NCBI GenBank assembly: GCA_947444305.1
Contig: CANEZP010000005.1
Coordinates: 167,771-231,770 of the forward strand
Source of the DNA: Pseudobdellovibrionaceae bacterium
GTDB lineage: Bacteria > Bdellovibrionota > Bdellovibrionia > Bdellovibrionales > UBA1609
Direction: 5' to 3'
DNA: 64,000 nt
Shown one piece after another: positions 26,327 to 35,446 of the stretch. The position numbers and the translations under genes were made by a program. The notes under the pieces were generated by a model. It was not told where the DNA came from, made no database searches, and saw only the letters and a list, made by a program, of their open reading frames with translations. Positions within the stretch are counted from its first letter, which is position 1; every line of letters begins with the position of its first letter.

Positions 26327-27061
26327 GTGCTTTACTTCGATCATTGCTTCACCCGCGATCCGAATTACAAGATGATGAGGCGCCTTGAGCGCCTCGGATT
26401 CACGCTCGAAGCAAGTACGGTTGAACATCCCGGAAAAATGTTTTCTCGTTTCATCATGCTGGCTTCGGCCGACTCTCCCCGCAAAAAACACTATTTAGAA
26501 TTTATCCATATAAAACAGGGCGGCGACCCGATGCCGTGGCCGGGTATTTCGTTTGGCTATTCGAAGAACCTTGAAAGCTTCCATTCACGTCTGCAAAAGC
26601 GAATGAAGAACACTAGCTTCTTCCACAAGAACTACGATTGGAAGACGGATGAGCAAAGCCGGCTGCCGGGCTGGAATTTTGTCGACTTTAAAAAACTGGG
26701 TTTTACCGGCCTGTTTCCGTTTATGACCGAGTACGAACCGAAAAAAAAGAAAACGAATCGCCTACCCGCGCCGAAACATCCGAACGGCGTCCGGCAAGTT
26801 CACGCTTTAATATTTGATGTAAATCCTGCGGCGAAAAAGTTCTTCACGTCTCTGTTGGATAAACAACGCAAATTGGAATGCGGAACGCTTCTCATATTAA
26901 ACGATGCCAAGCGAACGCGATTTCGCCAGGTCGTCTTGCGATGTAAAAACCTTAAACGTTTCATGACGGATTATCCGGCGGGCGAGCTGACGGAGTGGAA
27001 CGGTCAACCGGCCGCGAGGATCGAAAACCCCGCAAAAATGTGGGATCTCATCATCATCTGA
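26327..27061 (+). CDS. VOC/glyoxalase-like domain protein (putative)
   Basis: 244 residues from a GTG that follows the previous stop closely. The N-terminus (LYFDHCFTRDPN), the middle ISFGYSKNLESF and the later VRQVHALIFDVNPAAKKFF follow the beta-alpha-beta-beta-beta rhythm of a Glyoxalase_3-type VOC protein, with a metal-type His in FDHCF and another in RQVHAL. The family assignment is by pattern only. It could bind a small metabolite. Confidence 0.6.
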   Translation: MLYFDHCFTRDPNYKMMRRLERLGFTLEASTVEHPGKMFSRFIMLASADSPRKKHYLEFIHIKQGGDPMPWPGISFGYSKNLESFHSRLQKRMKNTSFFHKNYDWKTDEQSRLPGWNFVDFKKLGFTGLFPFMTEYEPKKKKTNRLPAPKHPNGVRQVHALIFDVNPAAKKFFTSLLDKQRKLECGTLLILNDAKRTRFRQVVLRCKNLKRFMTDYPAGELTEWNGQPAARIENPAKMWDLIII

Positions 27062-27065
27062 ATGA

Positions 27066-27425
27066 CTAAACTAACTTTTCGATCGCGTTAAGCAAAACGT
27101 CGACGTCGACCGGTTTCGCGATGCCCATGGCCGCACCGGTCTGACTGACCTTCTCGCTCAAGCGGCCGTCGGCCGTGAGAAGCACAACGGGAACCCCGTC
27201 GATAAGCGGAAATGCTTTTTTCGCGACACAAAACTGCGCGCCGTCCATCCGGGGCATCATCCAGTCGAGCAAGATGAGGTTCGGCATGGGAATTTTCACA
27301 TTTAATTTCTCTAGCGCATCGACGCCGTCTGAAGCCTGTTCGACTTCGTAGCCTTCCATCTCTAAGAGATCGCGCAAAGATTCACGCAAATCCAAATCGT
27401 CTTCGATTAGAAAAACCGTCTTCAT
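27066..27425 (-). CDS. single-domain response regulator
   Basis: 119 residues, one receiver domain: acidic pair in FLIEDDLDL, phospho-acceptor Asp in LILLDWMMPRMDG, conserved Thr in VVLLTADG and Lys in MGIAKPVD. There is no output domain, so it acts as a phosphoryl shuttle or by protein contact. The ATG at 27425 is favoured, with GAGGA upstream; an earlier ATG at 27446 exists. Possible partner of the hybrid kinase at 3.7-5.7 kb or of a distant kinase. Confidence 0.88.
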   Translation of the reverse strand: MKTVFLIEDDLDLRESLRDLLEMEGYEVEQASDGVDALEKLNVKIPMPNLILLDWMMPRMDGAQFCVAKKAFPLIDGVPVVLLTADGRLSEKVSQTGAAMGIAKPVDVDVLLNAIEKLV

Positions 27426-27502
27426 GTGTATGAGTCCTCGATACAAATGTGACCGTGAGCCCGCAAGGTGTCAACCGTGCGGGATTTCCGACGGCGCAGC
27501 GT

Positions 27503-28258
27503 TTACGAGAAATGTTGCGCGAAGCTATTGAGGAGAGCGGCCATGTCTTCCTGCCCGCCGACGTAGAATTTTGCGTGCGAATCTTTCTTACGGCCCACAC
27601 GAACCGAAAGGATATTTCCTTTTTCGGCGAAGGCATCTTCGTCCGTCACGTCGTCGCCCACGAAGATCGAGTGGGTGCATTTGTATCGCTTCATCAAAGC
27701 TTTGAGTGCCGTTCCCTTATGCGGTGAACCTTTGGGCACGATGTTATAGATAAAATGCCCACCGATCACCCGAGGTTGCGGCCAGAGATTGGCGATCTCG
27801 TCGGTCAGCCAAGCCGCGGCGGCCTTCGGTTTTTTAGCGTGGCGGTAATGGAGTGATAAGGAATGCTTCTTATCTTCGACCGATATCCCGTGTCCTTCAG
27901 GCAACTCGGCTAAGTCGCGTTCGAGCTGCTTGACCCATTTCGCGCAGACATTTTTAGCGCGCGCGGCCTTTGCCGCAAACTCGGCTAGACCTTCAAGCCC
28001 GTGATTGCCGACGAGATAGTCGTGCGGAAACTTCAACCGGTGCGCGACGTCGGATGAACCGCGCCCCGATATGACGACCAAAGGCGCTAACTTTTTAAGT
28101 TTACGTAAACCGGGACGCAGATCTTTTAATGTATAAGCATCGTCAGGGTCCGAAACGATTGGCGCGATCGTCCCGTCGAAGTCGAAACCAATGAGAGTGC
28201 GATCAACCGGCAATGCAGCAAGGGCCGCGAGCCCCGCCTTGGAAAAAAAAGGTTTCAA
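27503..28258 (-). CDS. otsB: trehalose-6-phosphate phosphatase
   Basis: 251 residues of the HAD superfamily. The nucleophile motif IGFDFDGTIAPI is at about 22-33, motif II VVISGRG at 62-68, and the late GDDVTDEDAF acid motif near 214. It removes phosphate from trehalose-6-phosphate. Its ATG overlaps the otsA stop by 4 bp (ATGA), so both are made from one transcript. Confidence 0.93.
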   Translation of the reverse strand: MKPFFSKAGLAALAALPVDRTLIGFDFDGTIAPIVSDPDDAYTLKDLRPGLRKLKKLAPLVVISGRGSSDVAHRLKFPHDYLVGNHGLEGLAEFAAKAARAKNVCAKWVKQLERDLAELPEGHGISVEDKKHSLSLHYRHAKKPKAAAAWLTDEIANLWPQPRVIGGHFIYNIVPKGSPHKGTALKALMKRYKCTHSIFVGDDVTDEDAFAEKGNILSVRVGRKKDSHAKFYVGGQEDMAALLNSFAQHFS

Positions 28259-30447
28259 AGCCAGGCCTCATTTTCTTTGATGCGCCCGCGTAGGCGTTCG
28301 TGCTGACGCATGCGCGCGGCATCGATCAGCATGCGCCCGGCCCAACGGTAGACGTTAAATTCTTGCAGTTGGCCGCGCATTGAGTGCATACGTGCCCGCT
28401 GCTCTTCGGAAGGCATGCTCAAAGCCGCGTTCAGCGCCATCGCGCACTGTTCGATGTCGTAGGGATTCACGATTAAAGCTTCGGGCATTTCGCTGGCCGC
28501 GCCGGTAAACTGACTCAAGATTAATGAACCGCGCTCGTCGTCGCGCGCGGCGACGAATTCTTTGGCGACCAAATTCATCCCGTCGTGCAAGCTTGTCACC
28601 ATGCAAACGTCACAGGCGCGGTAATGTTCAAAAACCTGTTGCGGGCCGTGATGCTGAATTTTAAGCGTGATCGCTTGCGGAAACTTCGCGTTGATGCGCG
28701 CGGCTTCCTCACGAACTTGCATGCCTAGATTGCGATATTGGTCGAGGGCCTCACGGCTGGGCGCCGCGATCTGGATCAACGAGAACTTACCGATCCATTC
28801 GGGGTATCGCTCGAACAGACGTTCGACGGCGAGGAAACGCTCACAAATCCCCTTCGTGTAATCCAACCGGTCGATCCCGATGCCTAAGATCATATCGTCA
28901 GGCAGGCCGTTGTTCTTGCGAACTTCGGCGCGCACTTCGGCAAGCGAACGTTGATTGTCGACGTGCTTCGGTGGCCATTCGATCGAGATCGGATAGCTTT
29001 TGATGGCGGTCGCTTTACCGCGGAAGGTGATCTGCGATGTTTCGCGGTCGATGCGAGTTTCGAGAGTACGGTCGATCGTGTCGATAAAGTTGTTACAGTG
29101 GTAGCGCGTGTGAAAACCAAGGATGCTGCTACCGAGCAATCCTTTTAAAATTTCTTCGCGCCAGGGACAGATGCCGAAGGCTTCCGCGTTAGGCCAGGGA
29201 ATGTGCCAGAAGGTGATAATCGTCGCGTTCGGCAATTTTTCGCGAATCATGCGCGGCACGAGTGCCAAATGATAATCTTGCACCAAAATAACGGGATCTT
29301 CCGTGCGCGCCTCTTGAACGACGACGTCCGCAAACTTTTGGTTCACGGCTTTATACTGTTCCCAATCGGGCAAGCGAAAGACCGGTCGTGCGTACGCGAC
29401 GTGGCACAGGGGCCAGAGTCCCTCGTTCGAGAAGCCGTAGTAGTAACCTTGTTCTTCCTCCGGGGTGAGCCAGACGCGCCGTATTTGGTACGAGGGTTTC
29501 TCGGGCGGGACGCGCACACGGTCATGATCGTCGACCGTCTCGCGATCGGCATCGCCGCTCCCATGCGCAATCCAGGTCCCTGAGCACGCGCGCATAATCG
29601 GCTCGAGCGCGGTGACTAGGCCGCTCGCGGGAAAGCGTGCTTCGATTTTACCGTCGACGTGACTATGTATATAAGGTTCGCGATTAGAGACGATCAAGAC
29701 TTCGTCACCCGCGAGTTCCTCTTTCAAGAGATTTTTCAAAGTCTTTGGCGTCCACGAAATTTGATTCTCATCGCGCGCGGGCCGGTCTGAGCCGATATCG
29801 CGCAAAAAATTGCGCATGTCTTGCGCTAACGGCAACAGCTCGGGCGACTGCATACGCGAGAGGGTGCGCTTGATGGTACCGCCTTTGAGAGCGGCGCGCA
29901 TCCGACCCATCAGGCTTTGGAAACTTAAACGCGCGATGACGACGTTCGCGAAAGAGATGACCAAACCAAGCACGATGAAAAGCCAAAATAAATAACGTTT
30001 AGTCTCGGTGCTGCGATTACCGACGAAACCGATGTCTTGCACCAAAACCAATTTCCCGATCGTCTTACCGTCGGCTTCCACCGGATAATCGCTGACGTGC
30101 AGCGTGAGCACGGGATTTTGGTAGGCTCTCGTGTCGGTACAACGAATCGCTTGCGGGAAATTTGAGCTGCGGTAGAGCAAAACGCTCTGCATGTCGCAGA
30201 AGCCAAGAGCGAACAGACGCTCGTCCTGAACGGCACGCTCGAAGAACCGCTGAATCTTACGATTGTCCTTCGAGTCGATCAGACTCACCAGCGGCTCGCT
30301 GGCGGTGTTGGCGATGAGTCGTGCACGCACTTCGACATCGCGGATCGCCCAGCGGCGGTCGAGGGCTTCAAATAATGGAATGGTTGCGTACGCGATGAGG
30401 GCAAGAATAGCCACCATCGGCACGACGAATCGTAGGGCTAGTCGCAT
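28255..30447 (-). CDS. otsA: trehalose-6-phosphate synthase with N-terminal membrane sensor region
   Basis: About 730 residues from ATG 30447. OtsA proper (GT20, about 249-725) joins UDP-glucose and glucose-6-phosphate; LIVSNREPYIHSH, a DYHLALVPRMIRE motif and the HDGMNLVAKEF block are present. Ahead of it lie a TM helix (about 5-24), an extracytoplasmic stretch (about 28-150), a second TM helix (152-172) and a HAMP-like region to about 240. Standard OtsA is about 470 residues, so this enzyme is membrane-tethered and may be gated by an external cue. An earlier ATG at 30495 would make the start overlap the divergent GH15 start. Confidence 0.9.
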   Translation of the reverse strand: MRLALRFVVPMVAILALIAYATIPLFEALDRRWAIRDVEVRARLIANTASEPLVSLIDSKDNRKIQRFFERAVQDERLFALGFCDMQSVLLYRSSNFPQAIRCTDTRAYQNPVLTLHVSDYPVEADGKTIGKLVLVQDIGFVGNRSTETKRYLFWLFIVLGLVISFANVVIARLSFQSLMGRMRAALKGGTIKRTLSRMQSPELLPLAQDMRNFLRDIGSDRPARDENQISWTPKTLKNLLKEELAGDEVLIVSNREPYIHSHVDGKIEARFPASGLVTALEPIMRACSGTWIAHGSGDADRETVDDHDRVRVPPEKPSYQIRRVWLTPEEEQGYYYGFSNEGLWPLCHVAYARPVFRLPDWEQYKAVNQKFADVVVQEARTEDPVILVQDYHLALVPRMIREKLPNATIITFWHIPWPNAEAFGICPWREEILKGLLGSSILGFHTRYHCNNFIDTIDRTLETRIDRETSQITFRGKATAIKSYPISIEWPPKHVDNQRSLAEVRAEVRKNNGLPDDMILGIGIDRLDYTKGICERFLAVERLFERYPEWIGKFSLIQIAAPSREALDQYRNLGMQVREEAARINAKFPQAITLKIQHHGPQQVFEHYRACDVCMVTSLHDGMNLVAKEFVAARDDERGSLILSQFTGAASEMPEALIVNPYDIEQCAMALNAALSMPSEEQRARMHSMRGQLQEFNVYRWAGRMLIDAARMRQHERLRGRIKENEAWL

Positions 30448-30493
30448 GGACCGGCAATTTACTTCGAGAACAATGTGATGTAAACCCAACGTC

Positions 30494-32269
30494 ATGTATA
30501 ATTCTGGATTGATTGGTAATTGTCAGATTTCGGCGCTCATTGGTCACGACGGCTCGATAGATTGGCTCTGCCTTCCTCGGCCCGACAGCGAACCCGTGTT
30601 CGGAAAATTACTCGATCCCGCCGGCGGTAATTTTTCCATCCAATTTTCGAACGGCGAGGCGCAAACGAACGAGCAGCGCTACGTAGAGAATACAAACATT
30701 TTGATTACCGAGATGGAAGACGCGCACGGCGCGCGTTTTCGCATCACCGATTTTTGTCCACGCTTCGAACAGTACAGCCGAATGTTTCGCCCGCTGATGA
30801 CGGTTCGTATCGTCGAACCCATTAAAGGTACGCCGATGATCCGCGTGAACTGCAAACCCGTGAACGGCTGGAGCAAAGAAAGCCCGTCGCACGCCTTCGG
30901 CAGCAATCATTTGCGCTTCGACATGCGGCAAGACTCTCTAAGGGTCACGACGAACATGCCGCTCACCTATTTGTCCGAACAGACACCGTTCGTCCTAAAA
31001 GAAAAAACTTATTTCGCCGTCACTTGGGGCAGCCCGATTCACGACGACCTACCCGAAATGTGCGAACGCTTCTTACTGCAGACCCGCGATTACTGGCGCA
31101 CTTGGGTCAAACATTGCTCGGTGCCTACATTGTTCCAAAGCGCGGTCATCCGTTCGGCCCTCGCGCTCAAGCTTCACGTTTTTGAAGATACCGGCGCCAT
31201 CCTTGCCGCGCTGACGACGAGCCTGCCCGAAGAGCCTGGCAACACACGCAACTGGGATTACCGCTTTTGCTGGTTACGCGATTCGTACTTTGTGCTCAGC
31301 GCGTTTCACAATCTCGGGCATTTCGAAGAGATGGAGGGTTTCCTCCGCTTCTTGCTGAACATCGCGATTCGCAACGAGGAAGCCGACTCGCGTCTCGCAC
31401 CGGTCTACACGCTCAACCAAGGTTTGCCCTTGCCCGAACTCATTCACGAAAACTGGAAGGGTTATAAAGACAGCGGCCCGGTACGCTCGAACAATCAGGC
31501 GGCCGAACACGTACAAAACGATGTCTACGGCGAAATGGTTCTGACGCTCGCCCCGATTTTCTTCGACGACCGCTTCAAACATTTGCGAACCCGGGAACAC
31601 CAAGAACTTATGGTTTACCTCGGCCGGCAATGTGCGCGCACCATCTCCGAGCCCGACGCCGGTCTTTGGGAAGTTCGTGACGGTTGGCAGGAACACACTT
31701 TTTCTAACCTTATGTGTTGGGCCGGCCTCGATCGCATCGAAAGAATTCAGAAGCTCGGCTACTGCAAAGAATTTCCGCTCGACGCGACGGCCGAACGCAT
31801 CCGTGCCGAACAAGCGGTCCGCCGCGCGATCAAAGACGGTTATTTACGCAACGGCCCGACCGACGACACGCTCGATTCGGCCCTCGCGCTGTTGCCTATC
31901 TTGCGTTTCCCTGACGAAGCCGTAAACGTAAAAACTATCGAACAGATTCGCAAGGTCCTGGCCGCCGACGGCGAAGACGGCGCTTTCTTATACCGCTATC
32001 TGCGCAAAGACGATTTCGGAACTCCCCATTCCGCTTTCGTGATTTGTTCGTTCTGGGTTGCGCAAGGCCTCGCGGCCACGGGACAACGCGAACAAGCTTG
32101 CGAGATGCTCACGAAGATCGCCGAAGCCGCTAATCCGCTCGGGCTTTACGCCGAGCACTTCTTAAAAAAAGAGAAGCAGCAACTCGGTAATTTCCCGCAG
32201 GCGTACTCGCACGTCGGATTGATCAACTCGGTCTTCGCGGCAAGCCCGCCCTGGCACGAGATTCTTTAA
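30494..32269 (+). CDS. glycoside hydrolase family 15 protein
   Basis: 591 residues, glucoamylase/trehalase-type (alpha/alpha)6 barrel after an N-terminal beta domain that begins YNSGLIGNCQISALIGHDGSIDWLCLP. RNWDYRFCWLRDSYF and GLWEVRDGWQEHTFS are the family's substrate and catalytic regions. Bacterial GH15 enzymes next to otsA/otsB are often trehalases or dextran/starch-type glucosidases. No signal peptide, so cytosolic. Divergent from otsBA. Confidence 0.88.
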   Translation: MYNSGLIGNCQISALIGHDGSIDWLCLPRPDSEPVFGKLLDPAGGNFSIQFSNGEAQTNEQRYVENTNILITEMEDAHGARFRITDFCPRFEQYSRMFRPLMTVRIVEPIKGTPMIRVNCKPVNGWSKESPSHAFGSNHLRFDMRQDSLRVTTNMPLTYLSEQTPFVLKEKTYFAVTWGSPIHDDLPEMCERFLLQTRDYWRTWVKHCSVPTLFQSAVIRSALALKLHVFEDTGAILAALTTSLPEEPGNTRNWDYRFCWLRDSYFVLSAFHNLGHFEEMEGFLRFLLNIAIRNEEADSRLAPVYTLNQGLPLPELIHENWKGYKDSGPVRSNNQAAEHVQNDVYGEMVLTLAPIFFDDRFKHLRTREHQELMVYLGRQCARTISEPDAGLWEVRDGWQEHTFSNLMCWAGLDRIERIQKLGYCKEFPLDATAERIRAEQAVRRAIKDGYLRNGPTDDTLDSALALLPILRFPDEAVNVKTIEQIRKVLAADGEDGAFLYRYLRKDDFGTPHSAFVICSFWVAQGLAATGQREQACEMLTKIAEAANPLGLYAEHFLKKEKQQLGNFPQAYSHVGLINSVFAASPPWHEIL

Positions 32270-32276
32270 AGCAGCG

Positions 32277-32301
32277 CTGGCCGATGGTCCAGACCGGCCA
32301 G
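32277..32301 (+). terminator. stem-loop after GH15 gene
   Basis: CTGGCC pairs with GGCCAG, and an inner GGTC with GACC, separated by a three-base bulge. There is no strong T-run, so termination may need a protein factor, or the hairpin may stabilise the mRNA end. Confidence 0.45.
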
Positions 32302-32357
32302 GCTCCCCTCGTATAAAAATTTGAGCCGCGATAGAAATTCCTATGGGGGATTTCTAA

Positions 32358-33197
32358 ATGCGCATAATTTCGTCTCTAGTCGTTTTATTTACTACGCAAG
32401 CCGCTCTCGCTTTTCCTTTGGCCGATCAACACACCCGTTCGATGTCGGTGCCCGAGCACATGACGGCCGATTTCGATTTCGAAGGCATCGTTCAGCTCTC
32501 GAACTGTTCGGGTAGTTTGATCCGCCTGGAAAACACGTTGGATACCGACCAAGCCTTGGTGCTTACGAACGGACACTGTTTAGAAAATGGCTTCCCCGCG
32601 CCCGGTACTAATGTTTACCGCCAAGCAAGCCGTCGGCGCTTTACCTTGATGAACGCGGCCGGCGATGAGGTCGGGACCCTGACCGCCAACCGAATCGAGT
32701 ACGGAACGATGACCGGAACCGATATGTCGATCTACCGCTTAAATGAAACATACGCCGGCATCAAAGCGCGCTTCCAGGTTCGACCCTTGATGCTTTCCTC
32801 ACAACATCCAACGGTGAACACCGAAATTGAGGTGGTTTCCGGTTATTGGAGCCGCGGTTTTCGTTGCTCGATTGAGAGTTTCGTTTACAGACTCGTCGAA
32901 GATTCGTTCACGATGAATGATTCTATTCGCTATTCACGGCCCGGTTGCGAAGTTTTCGGCGGAACTTCAGGTTCACCGATCATTCACAAGCTTACCCGCG
33001 AAGTGATCGGCGTGAACAACACAGGCAACGAAAGCGGTCGCCGCTGCACCATGAACAATCCATGCGAAATCAATGAAGAGGGAAAGGTAGAAGCCATAAA
33101 AGGCTACAGCTACGGCCAGCAAACCTACCGCGTGTATTCGTGCTTAAACGCAAACCGAGAAATCGATCTAACGATTCCGGGTTGCACGCTACAGTAA
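32358..33197 (+). CDS. secreted trypsin-like serine protease
   Basis: 279 residues with a signal peptide ending at QAALA. The triad is visible: His in VLTNGHCLE, Asp in GTDMSIYRL and Ser in FGGTSGSPI; several cysteines (CSGS, CSIES, CEVFGG, CTMNNPC) could form disulphides. This is chymotrypsin-fold S1 architecture with a short N-terminal region. Secreted or periplasmic. GGGGGA upstream of the ATG supports the start. Confidence 0.85.
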   Translation: MRIISSLVVLFTTQAALAFPLADQHTRSMSVPEHMTADFDFEGIVQLSNCSGSLIRLENTLDTDQALVLTNGHCLENGFPAPGTNVYRQASRRRFTLMNAAGDEVGTLTANRIEYGTMTGTDMSIYRLNETYAGIKARFQVRPLMLSSQHPTVNTEIEVVSGYWSRGFRCSIESFVYRLVEDSFTMNDSIRYSRPGCEVFGGTSGSPIIHKLTREVIGVNNTGNESGRRCTMNNPCEINEEGKVEAIKGYSYGQQTYRVYSCLNANREIDLTIPGCTLQ

Positions 33198-33209
33198 TCG
33201 ATAAAATAA

Positions 33210-33740
33210 TTAGCGGTCGCCCGCGCGCTTACCGCCGCGGCGGCCGATTTGGTTTTGGTAAGCTAAGTCACCGAAATGTTTGTAAGCGGCTTTATTGTAG
33301 GCTTCGGCCGCCAAACGTTCATCTTTAAAGACGCCGAGGTTGATCGACTTGCCGTTGACCTCGATGCCCGCGCGCCACTTCTTGGCTTTTGTACGAGAAA
33401 CTCCGCGGTACTCCGAACTCGACTTCGTCCGTTTCTTCGGCAGCAAGCGTTGGCGCTCTTTCAAAGTACAAACGACCAAATTGAACTTGCGGTAATCTAA
33501 TCCTTCGTTGAAACGCCTAGGATAAACTTGTTTACCCTTCGGTGGTTTCATCAGAAATTTTCCGAGCGTCACGGTCCGCACGCCCTCGGGCCCACGAATG
33601 GAAGTGACGACACGACGGCGGCCGGTGGTGCCCTTGGTGACCCGCCAGCTATGCTCGTTGACGCGCTTGAGATCTTCGCGATCTATTTTAACTTTTAGTC
33701 CGGGATGAGCGGACAGATAAACCCAAGCTTTTAAAGACAT
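33210..33740 (-). CDS. AP2 domain protein (putative DNA-binding)
   Basis: 176 residues, strongly basic. The C-terminal half is an AP2 domain: SEYRGVSRTKAKKWRAGI, then INLGVFKDERLAAEAYNKAA and KHFGDLAYQN. In bacteria the AP2 domain usually sits on HNH homing endonucleases. The N-terminal part (VKIDREDLKRVNEHSWRV, then LGKFLM and RKFNLVV) looks like the scaffold ahead of HNH nucleases of that type, but no HNH catalytic His-Asn pair is visible. It may be a domesticated, nuclease-dead relic that now regulates DNA. Confidence 0.8.
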   Translation of the reverse strand: MSLKAWVYLSAHPGLKVKIDREDLKRVNEHSWRVTKGTTGRRRVVTSIRGPEGVRTVTLGKFLMKPPKGKQVYPRRFNEGLDYRKFNLVVCTLKERQRLLPKKRTKSSSEYRGVSRTKAKKWRAGIEVNGKSINLGVFKDERLAAEAYNKAAYKHFGDLAYQNQIGRRGGKRAGDR

Positions 33741-33761
33741 GATAGGCCCCCGGCCTCCATG

Positions 33762-35411
33762 CTAACCGTTGGGTACCTTTTGGCGCAACTCTTCGAAGGT
33801 CTTGCGGGACTCTTTCATATTGGGCCAGTCCATCTCGGCGCGGCTGAGATAGCCGTCGATAAAATCGCGTGCCTCTTTTTTCTTGCCCGTTTGTACGTAA
33901 GCCTTGGCGACGGTTTCGGCCGCCCATATTTCATTGCGCCCGTAAGAATCGGCGATGACTTTCTTGCCCAGCTTCACGGCGCCGTCGAAATCTTTCAGCT
34001 CGTACAAAAGACGCAGGCGCCTTCGCTGTAACTCGGGATTTTTTGGATCGGCTTTGACCAAGCGGCGGGCTAATTTATCGGCCGGCTGATATTCCTTAGC
34101 CTTGGTCAGGACGATCAACTGGCGCATAGCTACGCCAAGATTTTTCGGCGGAATGCTTAAGCCGCTTACGACCTGGGCCGTCTTTTTCCAAGCGGCATCA
34201 ACTTCGGCTCCGGAAGCTCCGGAGGCTTCGATCAACTCGGCACGCGACATCGCTACCAAGAGCGCCTCGAAATCGGCGAATTCGCCCACGTCTTCGTACT
34301 TAACGGATTCTTTGAGCTTCTCCGGACTAGCGAGAAGCTCATCGCTAAGCTCTACGCCTTCGTTACGGATTTTTAGTTTTTCCTCGTAGCGATCGGTCAG
34401 CCCGGCCAAGGATGCGCGCCACGCGAGCGAGCGTGCAGACTTCGGTTCTTCTTTGATCGCGGCCTTTAAAACCTTCGCGTCTTTCGGGTACGCGTTAACT
34501 TGCGCCGTCAGCAATTCGGGGGGTGTCGGCTTAATCTGCTTCAAGGCTTCGAGCGCTTCGCCGTAGCGGCCCGCACTAAGCAGCCGTTTCCCGAGGCGCA
34601 ACAGCACTTCGGGATTTTTCTCCCGCGCTTTATCGCTGAGCTCGCGAATCGGCACCGGGTCGGCGGCGACGGAGCCGAAGAATTGCGTCATCGTGTCCAT
34701 CGGTTGGTAGTCGATGATACGGCTAACTTCCTCTTGCTCGGGTGTAATGACCACCAACGCGGGAATGCCCTTGATCATATATTTCTCGACCAAAACGGAA
34801 TTTTCAAAGCGATCGACGTCAACGCGCACTTTTATGTAGTCACCGGTTAACTTCTTGAACGACTCGGTCGGGAATGTTTCCATCTCGAGCCGTACGCAGC
34901 CGGGACACCACCGTGCCGAAAAATCGACGAGCAGTAACTTCTTCGAGGCCTTGGCTTCGGCAAGGGCGACCGCGTACTCATCTTCATAAAAACCGTGCTT
35001 ATTTACCTTACCCTTGCCGGCTTCTTCATCTTTGCCTTTTTTACGCTTGCCCTTTTTCTCGGGCTTAGCGACCGCCGCGACCGGTAAGGTTTCCGCGCCG
35101 GTTTTAAGATCGAGAACCGAAGTTTCGCAAAAGGTAACCGCATCGTCGCAAACGTAGAGCGAAACCGTGCCGGTCTTAAAAGTTTTCGGCAGGCCGGTAA
35201 ATTGGGCTTCCCGCGCCGTGAGCTTCGAGGCTTTGATCATCGTGCCGTCGACCGTTACGAGATTCGGCGCTTTTTCGTTGATGTGGAAGCCGTCTTTAAC
35301 CGTAGCGGTGAAAACGCCTTCTTTAAGTTCGGTCTTCACTTGGCCAGCGGTGCGTGTGCCGGCGTAAGAAACACCGAATGAAAGAATCAAATTTAGAATG
35401 AAAATAAACAT
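33762..35411 (-). CDS. exported thioredoxin-domain protein with DsbD-like N-terminus and TPR C-terminus
   Basis: 549 residues. A signal peptide ends near FGVSYA. The N-terminal 100 residues are beta-rich like DsbD/TlpA-type sensor domains (KDGFHINEKAPNLV). A Lys/Glu linker (about 115-140) leads to a thioredoxin fold with redox motif ARWCPGCVRLEMET near residue 168. The last 250 residues are TPR-like helices. Likely a periplasmic thiol reductase or oxidoreductase that recruits partners. GGGGG precedes the ATG. Confidence 0.8.
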   Translation of the reverse strand: MFIFILNLILSFGVSYAGTRTAGQVKTELKEGVFTATVKDGFHINEKAPNLVTVDGTMIKASKLTAREAQFTGLPKTFKTGTVSLYVCDDAVTFCETSVLDLKTGAETLPVAAVAKPEKKGKRKKGKDEEAGKGKVNKHGFYEDEYAVALAEAKASKKLLLVDFSARWCPGCVRLEMETFPTESFKKLTGDYIKVRVDVDRFENSVLVEKYMIKGIPALVVITPEQEEVSRIIDYQPMDTMTQFFGSVAADPVPIRELSDKAREKNPEVLLRLGKRLLSAGRYGEALEALKQIKPTPPELLTAQVNAYPKDAKVLKAAIKEEPKSARSLAWRASLAGLTDRYEEKLKIRNEGVELSDELLASPEKLKESVKYEDVGEFADFEALLVAMSRAELIEASGASGAEVDAAWKKTAQVVSGLSIPPKNLGVAMRQLIVLTKAKEYQPADKLARRLVKADPKNPELQRRRLRLLYELKDFDGAVKLGKKVIADSYGRNEIWAAETVAKAYVQTGKKKEARDFIDGYLSRAEMDWPNMKESRKTFEELRQKVPNG

Positions 35412-35446
35412 GTTGGCCCCCGATAATCTAAGCTAACCCTTTTGAG

